In this document: piece after piece, positions 46,127 through 54,130 of the stretch
Layout: each line of letters starts with the position of its first letter
How positions within the stretch are numbered: position 1 is the stretch's first letter
Origin: Eubacterium sp.
GTDB taxonomy: Bacteria > Bacillota > Clostridia > Lachnospirales > Lachnospiraceae
Length of the DNA: 64,000 nt
Direction: 5' to 3'
Assembly (NCBI GenBank): GCA_017634555.1
Contig: JAGBNF010000033.1
Span: 1-64,000, forward strand
The notes under the pieces: model-generated
Databases searched by the model: none
Told to the model about the DNA's origin: nothing
Seen by the model: only the letters and a program-made list of their open reading frames with translations
Position numbers and translations under genes: made by a program

Positions 46127-47617
46127 ATGAGAAAAAAACTCTTTGAAAAAAGAAGATTTATAAGCTCTGTCGCGGTATTACTTACATTTACCATGCTCAT
46201 CAGCGGATGCGGTAAAGATGATTCGTATGCTGTAGATGATTATTACGTCGGAAATGATGTAACAGAGGCTTCAGGAAATGGCGTCAGCGAAGAGACTGAG
46301 GAGGCGTCTAACTCTGAAAACTCCGAATCGAAGGAGTCAGGAAATCTGGCAGACAGACTTGGTGGAAAATCCGTAAAATATAACGGTTCCATGACGGTTA
46401 ACGGTCAGGCGATTAATTTTAAGCTTTATTATAATGTGGATTCAAGCATTGAAAAGCTGCCGACATATAAGGCTGCACCGATAACCGAGAATGATGTCAT
46501 GGAAGCAGAGATAGTGAATAATATTTTTGGTGATACGGCAACTCCGCTGACAGGATCTGATGAGAGATCATTTGATGTAAATGACGGAGATTCCGAATAT
46601 GTGATCGGATGTATGGAGACTTTGGCAGCACATAATGCAGTAGATACAAAAGCTTCAGGAAAACCGGGGATTCCGACATGGATCGACAATAACGATTTTT
46701 ATGCACATACCTATGAAGGACAGTATAGGAATATAGATTATCAGCTCATAATAGCTTACAGCAGAAAATACGGTGAGAAGAGTATTGTCCTGTATCCAAA
46801 GAATGTGGGTGATGTGGTCGGAGACAGCTCTCTGAATCAGATAGCTATGATCGGTTCTGATGGACTTTTGACGGTTTATGAGAATGGAAAGCCGAAGTTT
46901 ATCGATGTTCATGACAGTATGAAGGATAGTCCGAATAAAAGTAAGAAATCGGATGAAGAGCTTCATGCAATGATAATGGATTCTCTGAAGAATCAAATGT
47001 ATATCAGTCTTCCGGAGGATGGAATAGCACTTTCAATGTCAGGCTACGGATACTATTATGCTACCGGTTCTCTGCCTTCAGGGGATTCCGATGAAGCTTC
47101 ATCGGAAAAATTGGAATTGCTCTACTTTAACGAGGGAAATATAGAGTCGGAAGATATGACGGGAGCGGTAAGAGACGGATATATATCCATTTCCATGGAC
47201 AGTATCAGTGGAATACCGATGATGATCGGTGTGAATAGCCTGAATAGTCTGGAGGCGCTGGAGAGGGAAGATATCAGCGGAGGAATGATCGCTGTAAATG
47301 ACAATGGTATTGTGGGGATAAATATTACAGCCTGCTACAATATTCATGATATGGTCACCGAGGATTCGAAGATCCTCAGCTTTGACAGCGCAATGGACGC
47401 TTTAAGAAAGGGACTTGAGAAGGATGTTCCCGGAATAACGAAATGTAATTTTAATGATATAGGACTATATTATTATCCGGTCAAGTCACCTGACAATCCT
47501 GAAGAATATACTTACATTCCTGCCTGGGTTTTGGCCGGGACCTACGGAGGAAGTCTGAAGGGAGTAGTGATCCTTAACGCTATAGACGGCAGTATAGTTC
47601 AGAGTGTATTTAAATAA
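46127..47617 (+). CDS. lipoprotein, paralogue 1 of 3
   Basis: A 496-residue lipoprotein. The signal peptide ends in the lipobox LISGCG and is followed by an acidic Ser/Glu-rich linker (about 30-70). Shared family marks are IVNNIFGDTA, a central block, MVTEDSKILSFDSAMDAL, and the C-terminal YYPVKSPDNPEEYTYIPAW and LNAIDGSIV. The C-terminal part resembles PepSY/YycI-like segments; the family name is not certain (DUF6034-like is possible). It is followed by a terminator, so it forms a unit with the kinase upstream (41-base gap). Confidence 0.75.
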   Translation: MRKKLFEKRRFISSVAVLLTFTMLISGCGKDDSYAVDDYYVGNDVTEASGNGVSEETEEASNSENSESKESGNLADRLGGKSVKYNGSMTVNGQAINFKLYYNVDSSIEKLPTYKAAPITENDVMEAEIVNNIFGDTATPLTGSDERSFDVNDGDSEYVIGCMETLAAHNAVDTKASGKPGIPTWIDNNDFYAHTYEGQYRNIDYQLIIAYSRKYGEKSIVLYPKNVGDVVGDSSLNQIAMIGSDGLLTVYENGKPKFIDVHDSMKDSPNKSKKSDEELHAMIMDSLKNQMYISLPEDGIALSMSGYGYYYATGSLPSGDSDEASSEKLELLYFNEGNIESEDMTGAVRDGYISISMDSISGIPMMIGVNSLNSLEALEREDISGGMIAVNDNGIVGINITACYNIHDMVTEDSKILSFDSAMDALRKGLEKDVPGITKCNFNDIGLYYYPVKSPDNPEEYTYIPAWVLAGTYGGSLKGVVILNAIDGSIVQSVFK

Positions 47618-47627
47618 AAGATTTTAA

Positions 47628-47652
47628 GCAGGGCTCAGACCCTGCTTTTTTG
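47628..47652 (+). terminator. terminator after lipoprotein 1
   Basis: A hairpin GCAGGG-CTCAGA-CCCTGC followed by TTTTTT, 10 bases after the stop codon. It separates the first lipoprotein gene from the second and third. Confidence 0.9.
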
Positions 47653-47719
47653 ATGCAAATTTGATACTTTTACATTATATCCTCATACTGCCGAGGACTA
47701 TCAGGCGATAGGGGGACAT

Positions 47720-49117
47720 ATGAGAAAAAACAGATTTAGGGGATTGGGATTACTGCTTGCTGCAGCAATGATATTTTCTCTGCCCGGATGTGGTGAGGAG
47801 AAAATAGAGGATATCGAGTATGTAGGTGAAAGCAGTACTAATAACAGTAACTCTTCGAAGACCACAGATGATCAGACGGATCAGCCGCTTGCCAAACGAT
47901 TGGGGATCGATGACAAGATGGTCTATAAAGAGGAATTTGATGTTCAGGGTAAGAAGGTTAAAATCGATATTAATCAGGAGCCACAGGATATAAACCGTAT
48001 TCCGTCTTATATGGCGGTTCTGGTAACCTATGATGAAGAAAATGAAAAGACCATTGTTAATAATCTGTTTGGTGATACGGCTAAAATGATCGATGTAGAT
48101 CCGAATGATTATCTGAGATCTGATGAGAACAATCCTGTGGCATCGGAAAATGACGTCGTTCATGTATATGAAGGAATATATGAAGGACATACCTGCAGAT
48201 TTTCATACATTTATACGGACTACAATAATACGATAAGTATGAGTATGCGTACTGTTGATATAGCAGGATTTGTCGGAGCATCCGGTAAAAAATATATGCA
48301 TAGTTTTTATTCATATGGTGGATTCTATGCGGTAGGTTCGGAAGAAGAGATAGGTGAGAACGAATCTGAAGAGAAAGAAACCGATGATCAGGATGAATAT
48401 ATGACATCGGAGCAGATCCGGGCATTTTCGGATGAAATGACAGCAATGCCAAATCGATATACTGCTTCGGATGATGAGTTATACGATATAGCTTATAGAT
48501 TCATAAAGGATATACTGGGAATTAAAGTACTTGATGAATCGATATCTATAGATACTGACGATGGAATGTTTTCTTTAGAGGATAATGAAGAATCAGGTGA
48601 GAAATCTCCTAGGACAGAGCTTTTCTTCACCGACAGCAATAAATTCGGAACAACTACGGAAGAAACGGGAGAAGTGATAAAGGACGGATATTCCGTAATC
48701 TATACATCATTCATCGAGGGTATGAATTCAACTACCGGCAGAACAGATTATTTAGGCAGTGATAATTACGGAAGTATTAATATCACTAAGGAAGGAATAA
48801 TCAGCTTTGATTATACTTACAGCTATATTCTTGATGAAATGCTGGCGGATGATGTTCAGCTGTTATCGTTCAATGATGTGATGGAATGCCTGAAGAAGGA
48901 GCTGTCCGATAAACTGGACGTGAAAGCTATGAAATCGTCGCAGATTGTTTATGATACCGGATTTCTGATGTATTACGGAATAAGATCCCCGGAAAGAGGA
49001 AATGAATATACCTTTATACCGGTGTGGCTGTTCAGCGGAACGATCGATGATATGCAGGTATCTGAGATTATGATAAATGCAGTGGACGGAAGTTTTATAA
49101 TGATGAGGGTTGATTGA
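47720..49117 (+). CDS. lipoprotein, paralogue 2 of 3
   Basis: A 465-residue lipoprotein with lipobox LPGCG, a Ser/Asn/Thr-rich linker, and the same family landmarks as its neighbours: IVNNLFGDTAKM, MLADDVQLLSFNDVMECL, and the ending YGIRSPERGNEYTFIPVW and INAVDGSFI. It is the most divergent of the three. Its start has AGGGGG 5 bases upstream. The stop overlaps the start of paralogue 3 (TGATG), so the two are translated together. Confidence 0.75.
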   Translation: MRKNRFRGLGLLLAAAMIFSLPGCGEEKIEDIEYVGESSTNNSNSSKTTDDQTDQPLAKRLGIDDKMVYKEEFDVQGKKVKIDINQEPQDINRIPSYMAVLVTYDEENEKTIVNNLFGDTAKMIDVDPNDYLRSDENNPVASENDVVHVYEGIYEGHTCRFSYIYTDYNNTISMSMRTVDIAGFVGASGKKYMHSFYSYGGFYAVGSEEEIGENESEEKETDDQDEYMTSEQIRAFSDEMTAMPNRYTASDDELYDIAYRFIKDILGIKVLDESISIDTDDGMFSLEDNEESGEKSPRTELFFTDSNKFGTTTEETGEVIKDGYSVIYTSFIEGMNSTTGRTDYLGSDNYGSINITKEGIISFDYTYSYILDEMLADDVQLLSFNDVMECLKKELSDKLDVKAMKSSQIVYDTGFLMYYGIRSPERGNEYTFIPVWLFSGTIDDMQVSEIMINAVDGSFIMMRVD

Positions 49118-50580
49118 TGAGAAAGAATGTTTTTAGAAAAAAAGCAATAAGATCTGTAGCCATCATGCTTACACTTACTATGCTCATCAGCGGTTGCGGG
49201 AAAAAAGAAGATGATTTTGATGTAGACTACTACGGAGGAAACGCCGGAAATGTATCAGGCAGCGAAGAAGCTTCCGAAGATACTGAGGGAGACTCCGAAG
49301 GAGATACGGAAGTAAATGCTTCCACGGGAAAAGATGTTGGAAATTTAGCTGAAAGACTTGGGGGTGAGAATCTTCAATTCGACGATTCCATTAATGTAAA
49401 CGGAGCAGTTATAGATTTTAAACTGAGTTATACTGCAAGTACTGCAATTCAAAGTATTCCGACCTTTAAGGGATCACCTATAAGAGATACGGATGTTAAA
49501 GAAGAAGAAATAGTAAACAATTTATTCGGAGATAAAGCGGTGGCGCTTACGGGTGCAAATGAAAGAAAGTTCACTGAAAACTCTGATGAGAATTCGGAAT
49601 TGCTGATAAGTGATTATCAGTCCCTGGTATTCCGATATAATGTAAATGACGAATATGTTAATTACTCGAATCTTCCTTCATGGCAGGACAAGGATGATTG
49701 TTATTATCATACCTATGAGGGTGAGTATTTGGGTATAGAATATCAGCTTCTTATAAGCTACAACAGTTCGTTCCATACAATGACTGTGCTTCTTTATCCA
49801 AAGGACTTAACCAAGCTGGCAGGGGATGATGCTATCGATGCGATGACCGTAGTTAATTCAAACGGTATAATACAGACATATACGAACGGAGCACCAAATT
49901 TTGTTAATTTGTCGGATGCTACAGACAGTCCGAACGAATGTCAGAAATCTGATGAGGAACTGTTGGAGCAGGCAGACGAAATTCTTAAAAATAAGATGAA
50001 TATCTACCTTCCGGAAGGAGCACTTACACTTAACTCAAGTACCTATATGCTTATGGGATTTGATAAGCATGAAGCTGACGACAGAGCTGAAATCATTTAC
50101 TATAATGATGCTGATTTTAATGCAGGCGATTATAGCAGCGTGAGAAGAAACGGTTATGCTACCATAGTACGATACGGAGTTAACGGAATACCTCTGATCG
50201 ATTCATTAGATTCGATTACGCTCGGTAATCCTTTATACGGAATGCTGTTTCTCGATGACAGAGGAATATTGGGGGCATCTATGCCTGTATCGTATAACTG
50301 TGGTGAAATGATCACTGAGGATTCAACACTTATCAGTTTTGACAGAGCTATGGAAGCTATGGAAAGTGCTATTCAGAATGAAGCTAATCTCAACGGAACA
50401 ACAAAACTGGAATTTAATTATCTGGAGCTGAATTATTTCCCGGTTAAATCGCCGGATGATCCGAATGAATATACATTTGTTCCGGCATGGGTAGCTTACG
50501 GTAACAATAAGGGTGAATATACCGGCAGAGTTGTTATCAATGCTATTGACGGAAGCTTCTTACAGGGAATATTTGAATAA
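49117..50580 (+). CDS. lipoprotein, paralogue 3 of 3
   Basis: A 487-residue lipoprotein closely related to paralogue 1: lipobox LISGCG, an acidic linker, IVNNLFGDKAVALTG, MITEDSTLISFDRAMEAM, and the ending YFPVKSPDDPNEYTFVPAW and INAIDGSFL. The start is the ATG overlapping the preceding stop. A terminator follows 8 bases after the stop. Paralogue 1 and 3 are more alike than either is to 2, which points to duplication around an older member. Confidence 0.75.
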   Translation: MRKNVFRKKAIRSVAIMLTLTMLISGCGKKEDDFDVDYYGGNAGNVSGSEEASEDTEGDSEGDTEVNASTGKDVGNLAERLGGENLQFDDSINVNGAVIDFKLSYTASTAIQSIPTFKGSPIRDTDVKEEEIVNNLFGDKAVALTGANERKFTENSDENSELLISDYQSLVFRYNVNDEYVNYSNLPSWQDKDDCYYHTYEGEYLGIEYQLLISYNSSFHTMTVLLYPKDLTKLAGDDAIDAMTVVNSNGIIQTYTNGAPNFVNLSDATDSPNECQKSDEELLEQADEILKNKMNIYLPEGALTLNSSTYMLMGFDKHEADDRAEIIYYNDADFNAGDYSSVRRNGYATIVRYGVNGIPLIDSLDSITLGNPLYGMLFLDDRGILGASMPVSYNCGEMITEDSTLISFDRAMEAMESAIQNEANLNGTTKLEFNYLELNYFPVKSPDDPNEYTFVPAWVAYGNNKGEYTGRVVINAIDGSFLQGIFE

Positions 50581-50587
50581 ACAAAGA

Positions 50588-50613
50588 AGAGCAGGGATGT
50601 TCTCTGCTCTTTT
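50588..50613. terminator. terminator between lipoprotein 3 and hisA
   Basis: Arms AGAGCAG/CTGCTCT with a partly paired loop, followed by TTTT; on the minus strand the hairpin is followed by TTCTTTGTTT. It lies between convergent genes and probably works mainly for the plus strand. Confidence 0.75.
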
Positions 50614-50671
50614 GTATATATGGATTATATAACAGTCAAAAGTTAAAATACAGTATCTCTTGTGAGTAAGG

Positions 50672-51445
50672 CTACTGCTTCATAAATGTCAGTATATCAT
50701 CAAGGTCCATATCTCCGCCGAAGAGGCTGAGTGCAGAACCGATGGTAACATCGATATGACCTTTACCGAGTGTCTTAACCTTAGAAAGATCATCGAAGGA
50801 AGCAACACCGCCGGCATAGGTTATAGGAAGCTTGTCCCATTCACCGAGAAGTGCAAGCAGCTCTGTGTCACAGCCACCCTTCTTTCCTTCTACATCAACA
50901 GCGTGGATCAAGTATTCGTCACAGTACTCGGCCAGTTTGTCGAGAGTATCGTTTCCTACCGTAACATCGGTAAATTTCTGCCATCTGTCGGTCACAATAT
51001 AATACTTATCATCTTTTCTTCTGCAGGAAAGATCGAGGACCAGATGCTCCTTACCTACGATATCGCGAAGCTTTGTAAGTCTCTCCATATCGATAACTCC
51101 GTCACGGAATACATAGGAAGTCACTATAACGTGGCTCCCTCCCATATCGATAAAGGATTTAGCATTCTCGGCAGTAACTCCGCCGCCGATCATAAAGCCT
51201 CCCGGATAAGTTGACATGGCAAGGCGGGCCTCGCTTAAGTCTGCTTCATATTCAGGTGTTCCCGCTTTGTTCAGAAGGATTATATGTCCGCCTGAAAGGC
51301 TGCGGGAGCGGTACATTTCAGCATAAAATGATGAATCTGTTTCGGAGACGAAGTTTGTCTCTCCGGCACTGCTGTCATTCAGCGCACCACCTACGATCTG
51401 CTTTACCTTTCCGTCATGTATATCAATGCATGGTCTGAAATTCAT
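50672..51445 (-). CDS. hisA: eukaryotic-type HisA (ProFAR isomerase)
   Basis: A 257-residue (beta/alpha)8 isomerase that acts on ProFAR in histidine synthesis. The opening FRPCIDIHDGKVKQIVGG and the insertions that follow are the form typical of fungal/plant HIS6 proteins, not of usual bacterial HisA (about 240 residues, opening IIPAIDLKxGKxVRL). Catalytic acids are Asp8 in CIDIHDG and an Asp in HLVLDLSCRRKDD. No other his gene is adjacent. ATG start with AAAGGATAT upstream. Confidence 0.85.
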   Translation of the reverse strand: MNFRPCIDIHDGKVKQIVGGALNDSSAGETNFVSETDSSFYAEMYRSRSLSGGHIILLNKAGTPEYEADLSEARLAMSTYPGGFMIGGGVTAENAKSFIDMGGSHVIVTSYVFRDGVIDMERLTKLRDIVGKEHLVLDLSCRRKDDKYYIVTDRWQKFTDVTVGNDTLDKLAEYCDEYLIHAVDVEGKKGGCDTELLALLGEWDKLPITYAGGVASFDDLSKVKTLGKGHIDVTIGSALSLFGGDMDLDDILTFMKQ

Positions 51446-51540
51446 TTTATATCCTTTATTCTATATCCTTTGATCACATAAGCTACAGTATCTGTTTTAT
51501 CAGAGAATAAGGAAAATCGCAATGTTTTATTCGCTGATTC

Positions 51541-52686
51541 CTAAAACGCAAAGAAGTATAAGGCTGTTGCTTCAAGCATAACAATTCCCGGAATTATGTA
51601 TTTTCTCGGATGGCGCAGAAGGTCCGGTTCAGTCTTCCATGTGGTGATCGGGAAGCGGCTTTCAAGTACAGCCACAAGTACTGCGCATTCAGCAGCTAAG
51701 AACGGAGCAAGCACAAGAGTCTTGTAGTCTACCGATCTTGTGATCAGAAAATATGCGGCAAGGAAAAGCGCATAGAGCAGCATATAAAAGAAGAAGACTA
51801 CAGCTGCGTACGGTACAAAGAAATTTTTGGTCCTGCCCGGAAGTACATCGAGTTTACTTTTCAGATTTCTGTTAGAGCTTACGATGACTGAAATCGGTGA
51901 GTTTGTTGAAACCAGTCCCAGAGCCATTCCCATACCTGCGTTAAATCCGGATTTCATAGCGGTATATGAAAAGTAAACTGCAAATGCTGTTATGAAAAGA
52001 GGACTTATGATATAGCTCTTATTGGACAATATATAACGGATTATATAGCGCGGAATAAGGAAAAACGAGCCTGAAGCTTTTTGTGGTTTAACCTTAACGC
52101 TGTTTGATTCCGTTACTCTGAAGTACTCTAATCTGAGAAATGAAAAGATTATAAGGAGTACTGCGTCTGCGGCAGCGAAGCCTGCTATGGCCATGATTCC
52201 CTTAGGAAGTAAGAAGGCAAGCAGAACACCGGCTGCAATGATCAGAGTCGATATGACAGGCATCTTTTTTCTGAGTCCGTAAACTATCATGCCGCCGATT
52301 ATTGCATAAAATGAAGCAGCTATCATGAGGATAATGTCTATGGATGTCAGTTTTGTAAAACCACAGATCAGCGCGAAAAGCAGTATCGTCTTTGTAAACA
52401 ATGTGTATATTCCGATCACTGCGGCATATTCCCACAGGGTTCTTTTTTCGTTGCATGGCATAGCAAAAAGACCCTTCAGACATCTGGCATTATCCGCTGA
52501 TGAAAGAACCTGAAGTACTATAGGTCCCGAGTAGAAGACAGCGAACATGATGAGTATGCTCTGTGCGATTGAGAGATTTTTCTCTAAGGACGCAAGTGAG
52601 CCGGCGATAACTCCTGCGATCATAATGGATTTTATTACGCTGCGGTATCTTTCCCCCAGCAGTTTTCTGGAAAGCAGTTTATACAT
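51541..52686 (-). CDS. ABC transporter permease
   Basis: A 381-residue multi-span protein with about ten hydrophobic segments. The ATG at 52686 (MYKLLSRKLLGERYRSV) overlaps the end of the ATPase gene by 8 bases; longer reading upstream lies inside that gene. No substrate-specific motif was recognised. With the ATPase it forms a simple two-protein exporter of the type controlled by small XRE regulators. Confidence 0.8.
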   Translation of the reverse strand: MYKLLSRKLLGERYRSVIKSIMIAGVIAGSLASLEKNLSIAQSILIMFAVFYSGPIVLQVLSSADNARCLKGLFAMPCNEKRTLWEYAAVIGIYTLFTKTILLFALICGFTKLTSIDIILMIAASFYAIIGGMIVYGLRKKMPVISTLIIAAGVLLAFLLPKGIMAIAGFAAADAVLLIIFSFLRLEYFRVTESNSVKVKPQKASGSFFLIPRYIIRYILSNKSYIISPLFITAFAVYFSYTAMKSGFNAGMGMALGLVSTNSPISVIVSSNRNLKSKLDVLPGRTKNFFVPYAAVVFFFYMLLYALFLAAYFLITRSVDYKTLVLAPFLAAECAVLVAVLESRFPITTWKTEPDLLRHPRKYIIPGIVMLEATALYFFAF

Positions 52687-53398
52687 TGTTGCCGGTGCCC
52701 TCCGTATCAAGCGAAAGTCTGATGTTTTCAGCGTTGATCTCATCCCCTGTGTAGGTCTTTGCGATAACGCCTTCCTCAAGAACCAGTACTCTGTCGGATG
52801 TAAGAGTTACACTCTCCAGAATATGTGAAGAGAAAAGTACGGTTCCGTATTTTTTATAGTCACCGATAAGTGAATAGAGTGTTTCGGTACTTACGAAATC
52901 AAGTCCGTTTACAGGCTCGTCAAGAAGAAGCAGATCCGGCTTTAATGCAAAGCCCGTGATAAGATATGCCTTACGTCTGTTACCGAGTGAAAGATTTTTG
53001 ATCAGTACAGATCGGTATTCTTCAAAGCCGAAGCGGGAAACAAGATCGTTAACGTATTCCTTATCGAGAGTTTTCTCATAGCATTTAAATACATAAGCGA
53101 TATATTCATTGAAGGTGAAATAGCCGAAGGATTCGTCCTCGGAAAAAACTATATAACGGCTCTTGATAAAATTCTTATCCTTGAATGTAATATCCTTACC
53201 GTTAAAGGATATGCCTGAGGTTTCAAAACCGTCATGCAGTCCGCAGATCACATTCATGAGGGTTGTCTTACCTGCACCGTTAAGACCGATAAGGCCGATA
53301 ACGCTGTTCTTTTCAAGACAAAGGTTAAGCCCTTTAAGAACAGGCTTATCGCTTGTATACCAAGCCTTCAGCTGTTTAATATCCAATAAGTTACTCAT
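52679..53398 (-). CDS. ABC transporter ATP-binding protein
   Basis: A 239-residue ATPase: Walker A GLNGAGKTTL, Q-loop region, signature NLSLGNRRKAYLITGF (a variant of LSGGQ), Walker B LLLLDEPVNGLD, and a switch His in FSSHILESV. The signature LSLGN is common in the CcmA-like exporter ATPases. It lies 18 bases after the XRE gene. Confidence 0.92.
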   Translation of the reverse strand: MSNLLDIKQLKAWYTSDKPVLKGLNLCLEKNSVIGLIGLNGAGKTTLMNVICGLHDGFETSGISFNGKDITFKDKNFIKSRYIVFSEDESFGYFTFNEYIAYVFKCYEKTLDKEYVNDLVSRFGFEEYRSVLIKNLSLGNRRKAYLITGFALKPDLLLLDEPVNGLDFVSTETLYSLIGDYKKYGTVLFSSHILESVTLTSDRVLVLEEGVIAKTYTGDEINAENIRLSLDTEGTGNNV

Positions 53399-53416
53399 AA
53401 TTTTTCATTTCCTCCG

Positions 53417-53623
53417 TTAAAAATAGAAAAGCTCCTCGAACTTTTTATCAAGTGCGATACACAGAACCAGAGCCAGCTTGGCTGTAGGATTAAACTGACC
53501 GGTTTCTATGGAGCTGATGGTGTTTCTGGAAACACCTACCATTTCGGCAAGCTCGGACTGGGATAATCCCCTCTCTGTCCGTGCTTCCTTTAGATGATTT
53601 TTTAATATCAGCTTATCATTCAT
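53417..53623 (-). CDS. XRE-family transcriptional regulator
   Basis: A 68-residue protein that is almost only a helix-turn-helix (LKEARTERGLSQSELAEMV followed by GVSRNTISSIETGQFNPTA). Small regulators of this type often control a neighbouring ABC exporter. The promoter of its operon carries two identical-type operators (see 53971-54023), which it probably binds. Confidence 0.92.
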   Translation of the reverse strand: MNDKLILKNHLKEARTERGLSQSELAEMVGVSRNTISSIETGQFNPTAKLALVLCIALDKKFEELFYF

Positions 53624-53627
53624 AGTA

Positions 53628-53948
53628 TTACCCCATTAGCTGCATTATATATAAAACAAAAAACAATACTGCCAGTACCAGCTGGAACAAAGCACATACC
53701 AGATAGAATTTCTTCTTTAGTTTTGTATACTTTGTGAGAAGCATGGTACCTGTCATAGAGAGCAGTATTGAAAATACTCCTAAATTTTCCTTTCCTGTGA
53801 TCGCGGATTCTATTATAAGAATCAGAGCTGCGAATAATCCTCCGACAGCACCTGCGGTCTGTCCGGATTTAAAGAATACAGCAGATTCCATTTCATCGCG
53901 CTTTTTATTATCTTCTCTGCTTTTTTCGAGAATTTCCTCTTTGGTCAT
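53628..53948 (-). CDS. DUF6442-like membrane protein
   Basis: A 106-residue protein with three hydrophobic segments (about 33-50, 58-72 and 82-104). The start MTKEEILEKSREDNKKRDEM resembles DUF6442 proteins, which are regularly found beside a small XRE regulator. First gene of the operon; ATG with GGAGG 8 bases upstream; 4 bases before the XRE gene. Confidence 0.75.
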   Translation of the reverse strand: MTKEEILEKSREDNKKRDEMESAVFFKSGQTAGAVGGLFAALILIIESAITGKENLGVFSILLSMTGTMLLTKYTKLKKKFYLVCALFQLVLAVLFFVLYIMQLMG

Positions 53949-53970
53949 CTATATTACCTCCATTGGGCGT

Positions 53971-54023
53971 TGCCAAGTTTACTTGTCATCGGGTATTATA
54001 GCAATGCCAAGTTTTCTTGTCAA
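53971..54023 (-). promoter_or_regulatory. consensus promoter with two operators
   Basis: On the minus strand a perfect TTGACA (54018-54023), a 17-base spacer and a perfect TATAAT (53995-54000). The 18-bp motif TGACAAGaAAACTTGGCA occurs at 54005-54022 (over the -35 and spacer) and TGACAAGTAAACTTGGCA at 53971-53988 (just after the start point), differing at one base; each has a CAAG/CTTG core. Their starts are 34 bp apart. This is the pattern of a strong promoter held off by a repressor. Confidence 0.82.
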
Positions 54024-54130
54024 TAATATTAAAGACTGTGAAAAGAGATGGTGATAAAAAGATTTGATTTATAGAATCATATAAATGTGGTAAAATAATG
54101 CGAGGTGCGTTTATAAATTGAAAGATAAAA

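Noticed and set aside
47720..50580. Frameshifted single gene for lipoproteins 2 and 3
   Set aside because: Each has its own signal peptide with lipobox and a full-length domain; the TGATG overlap is normal coupling.
52687..52779. Longer ABC permease start within the ATPase gene
   Set aside because: The added residues are a shadow of the ATPase gene; the hydrophobic protein begins naturally at MYKLLSRK.
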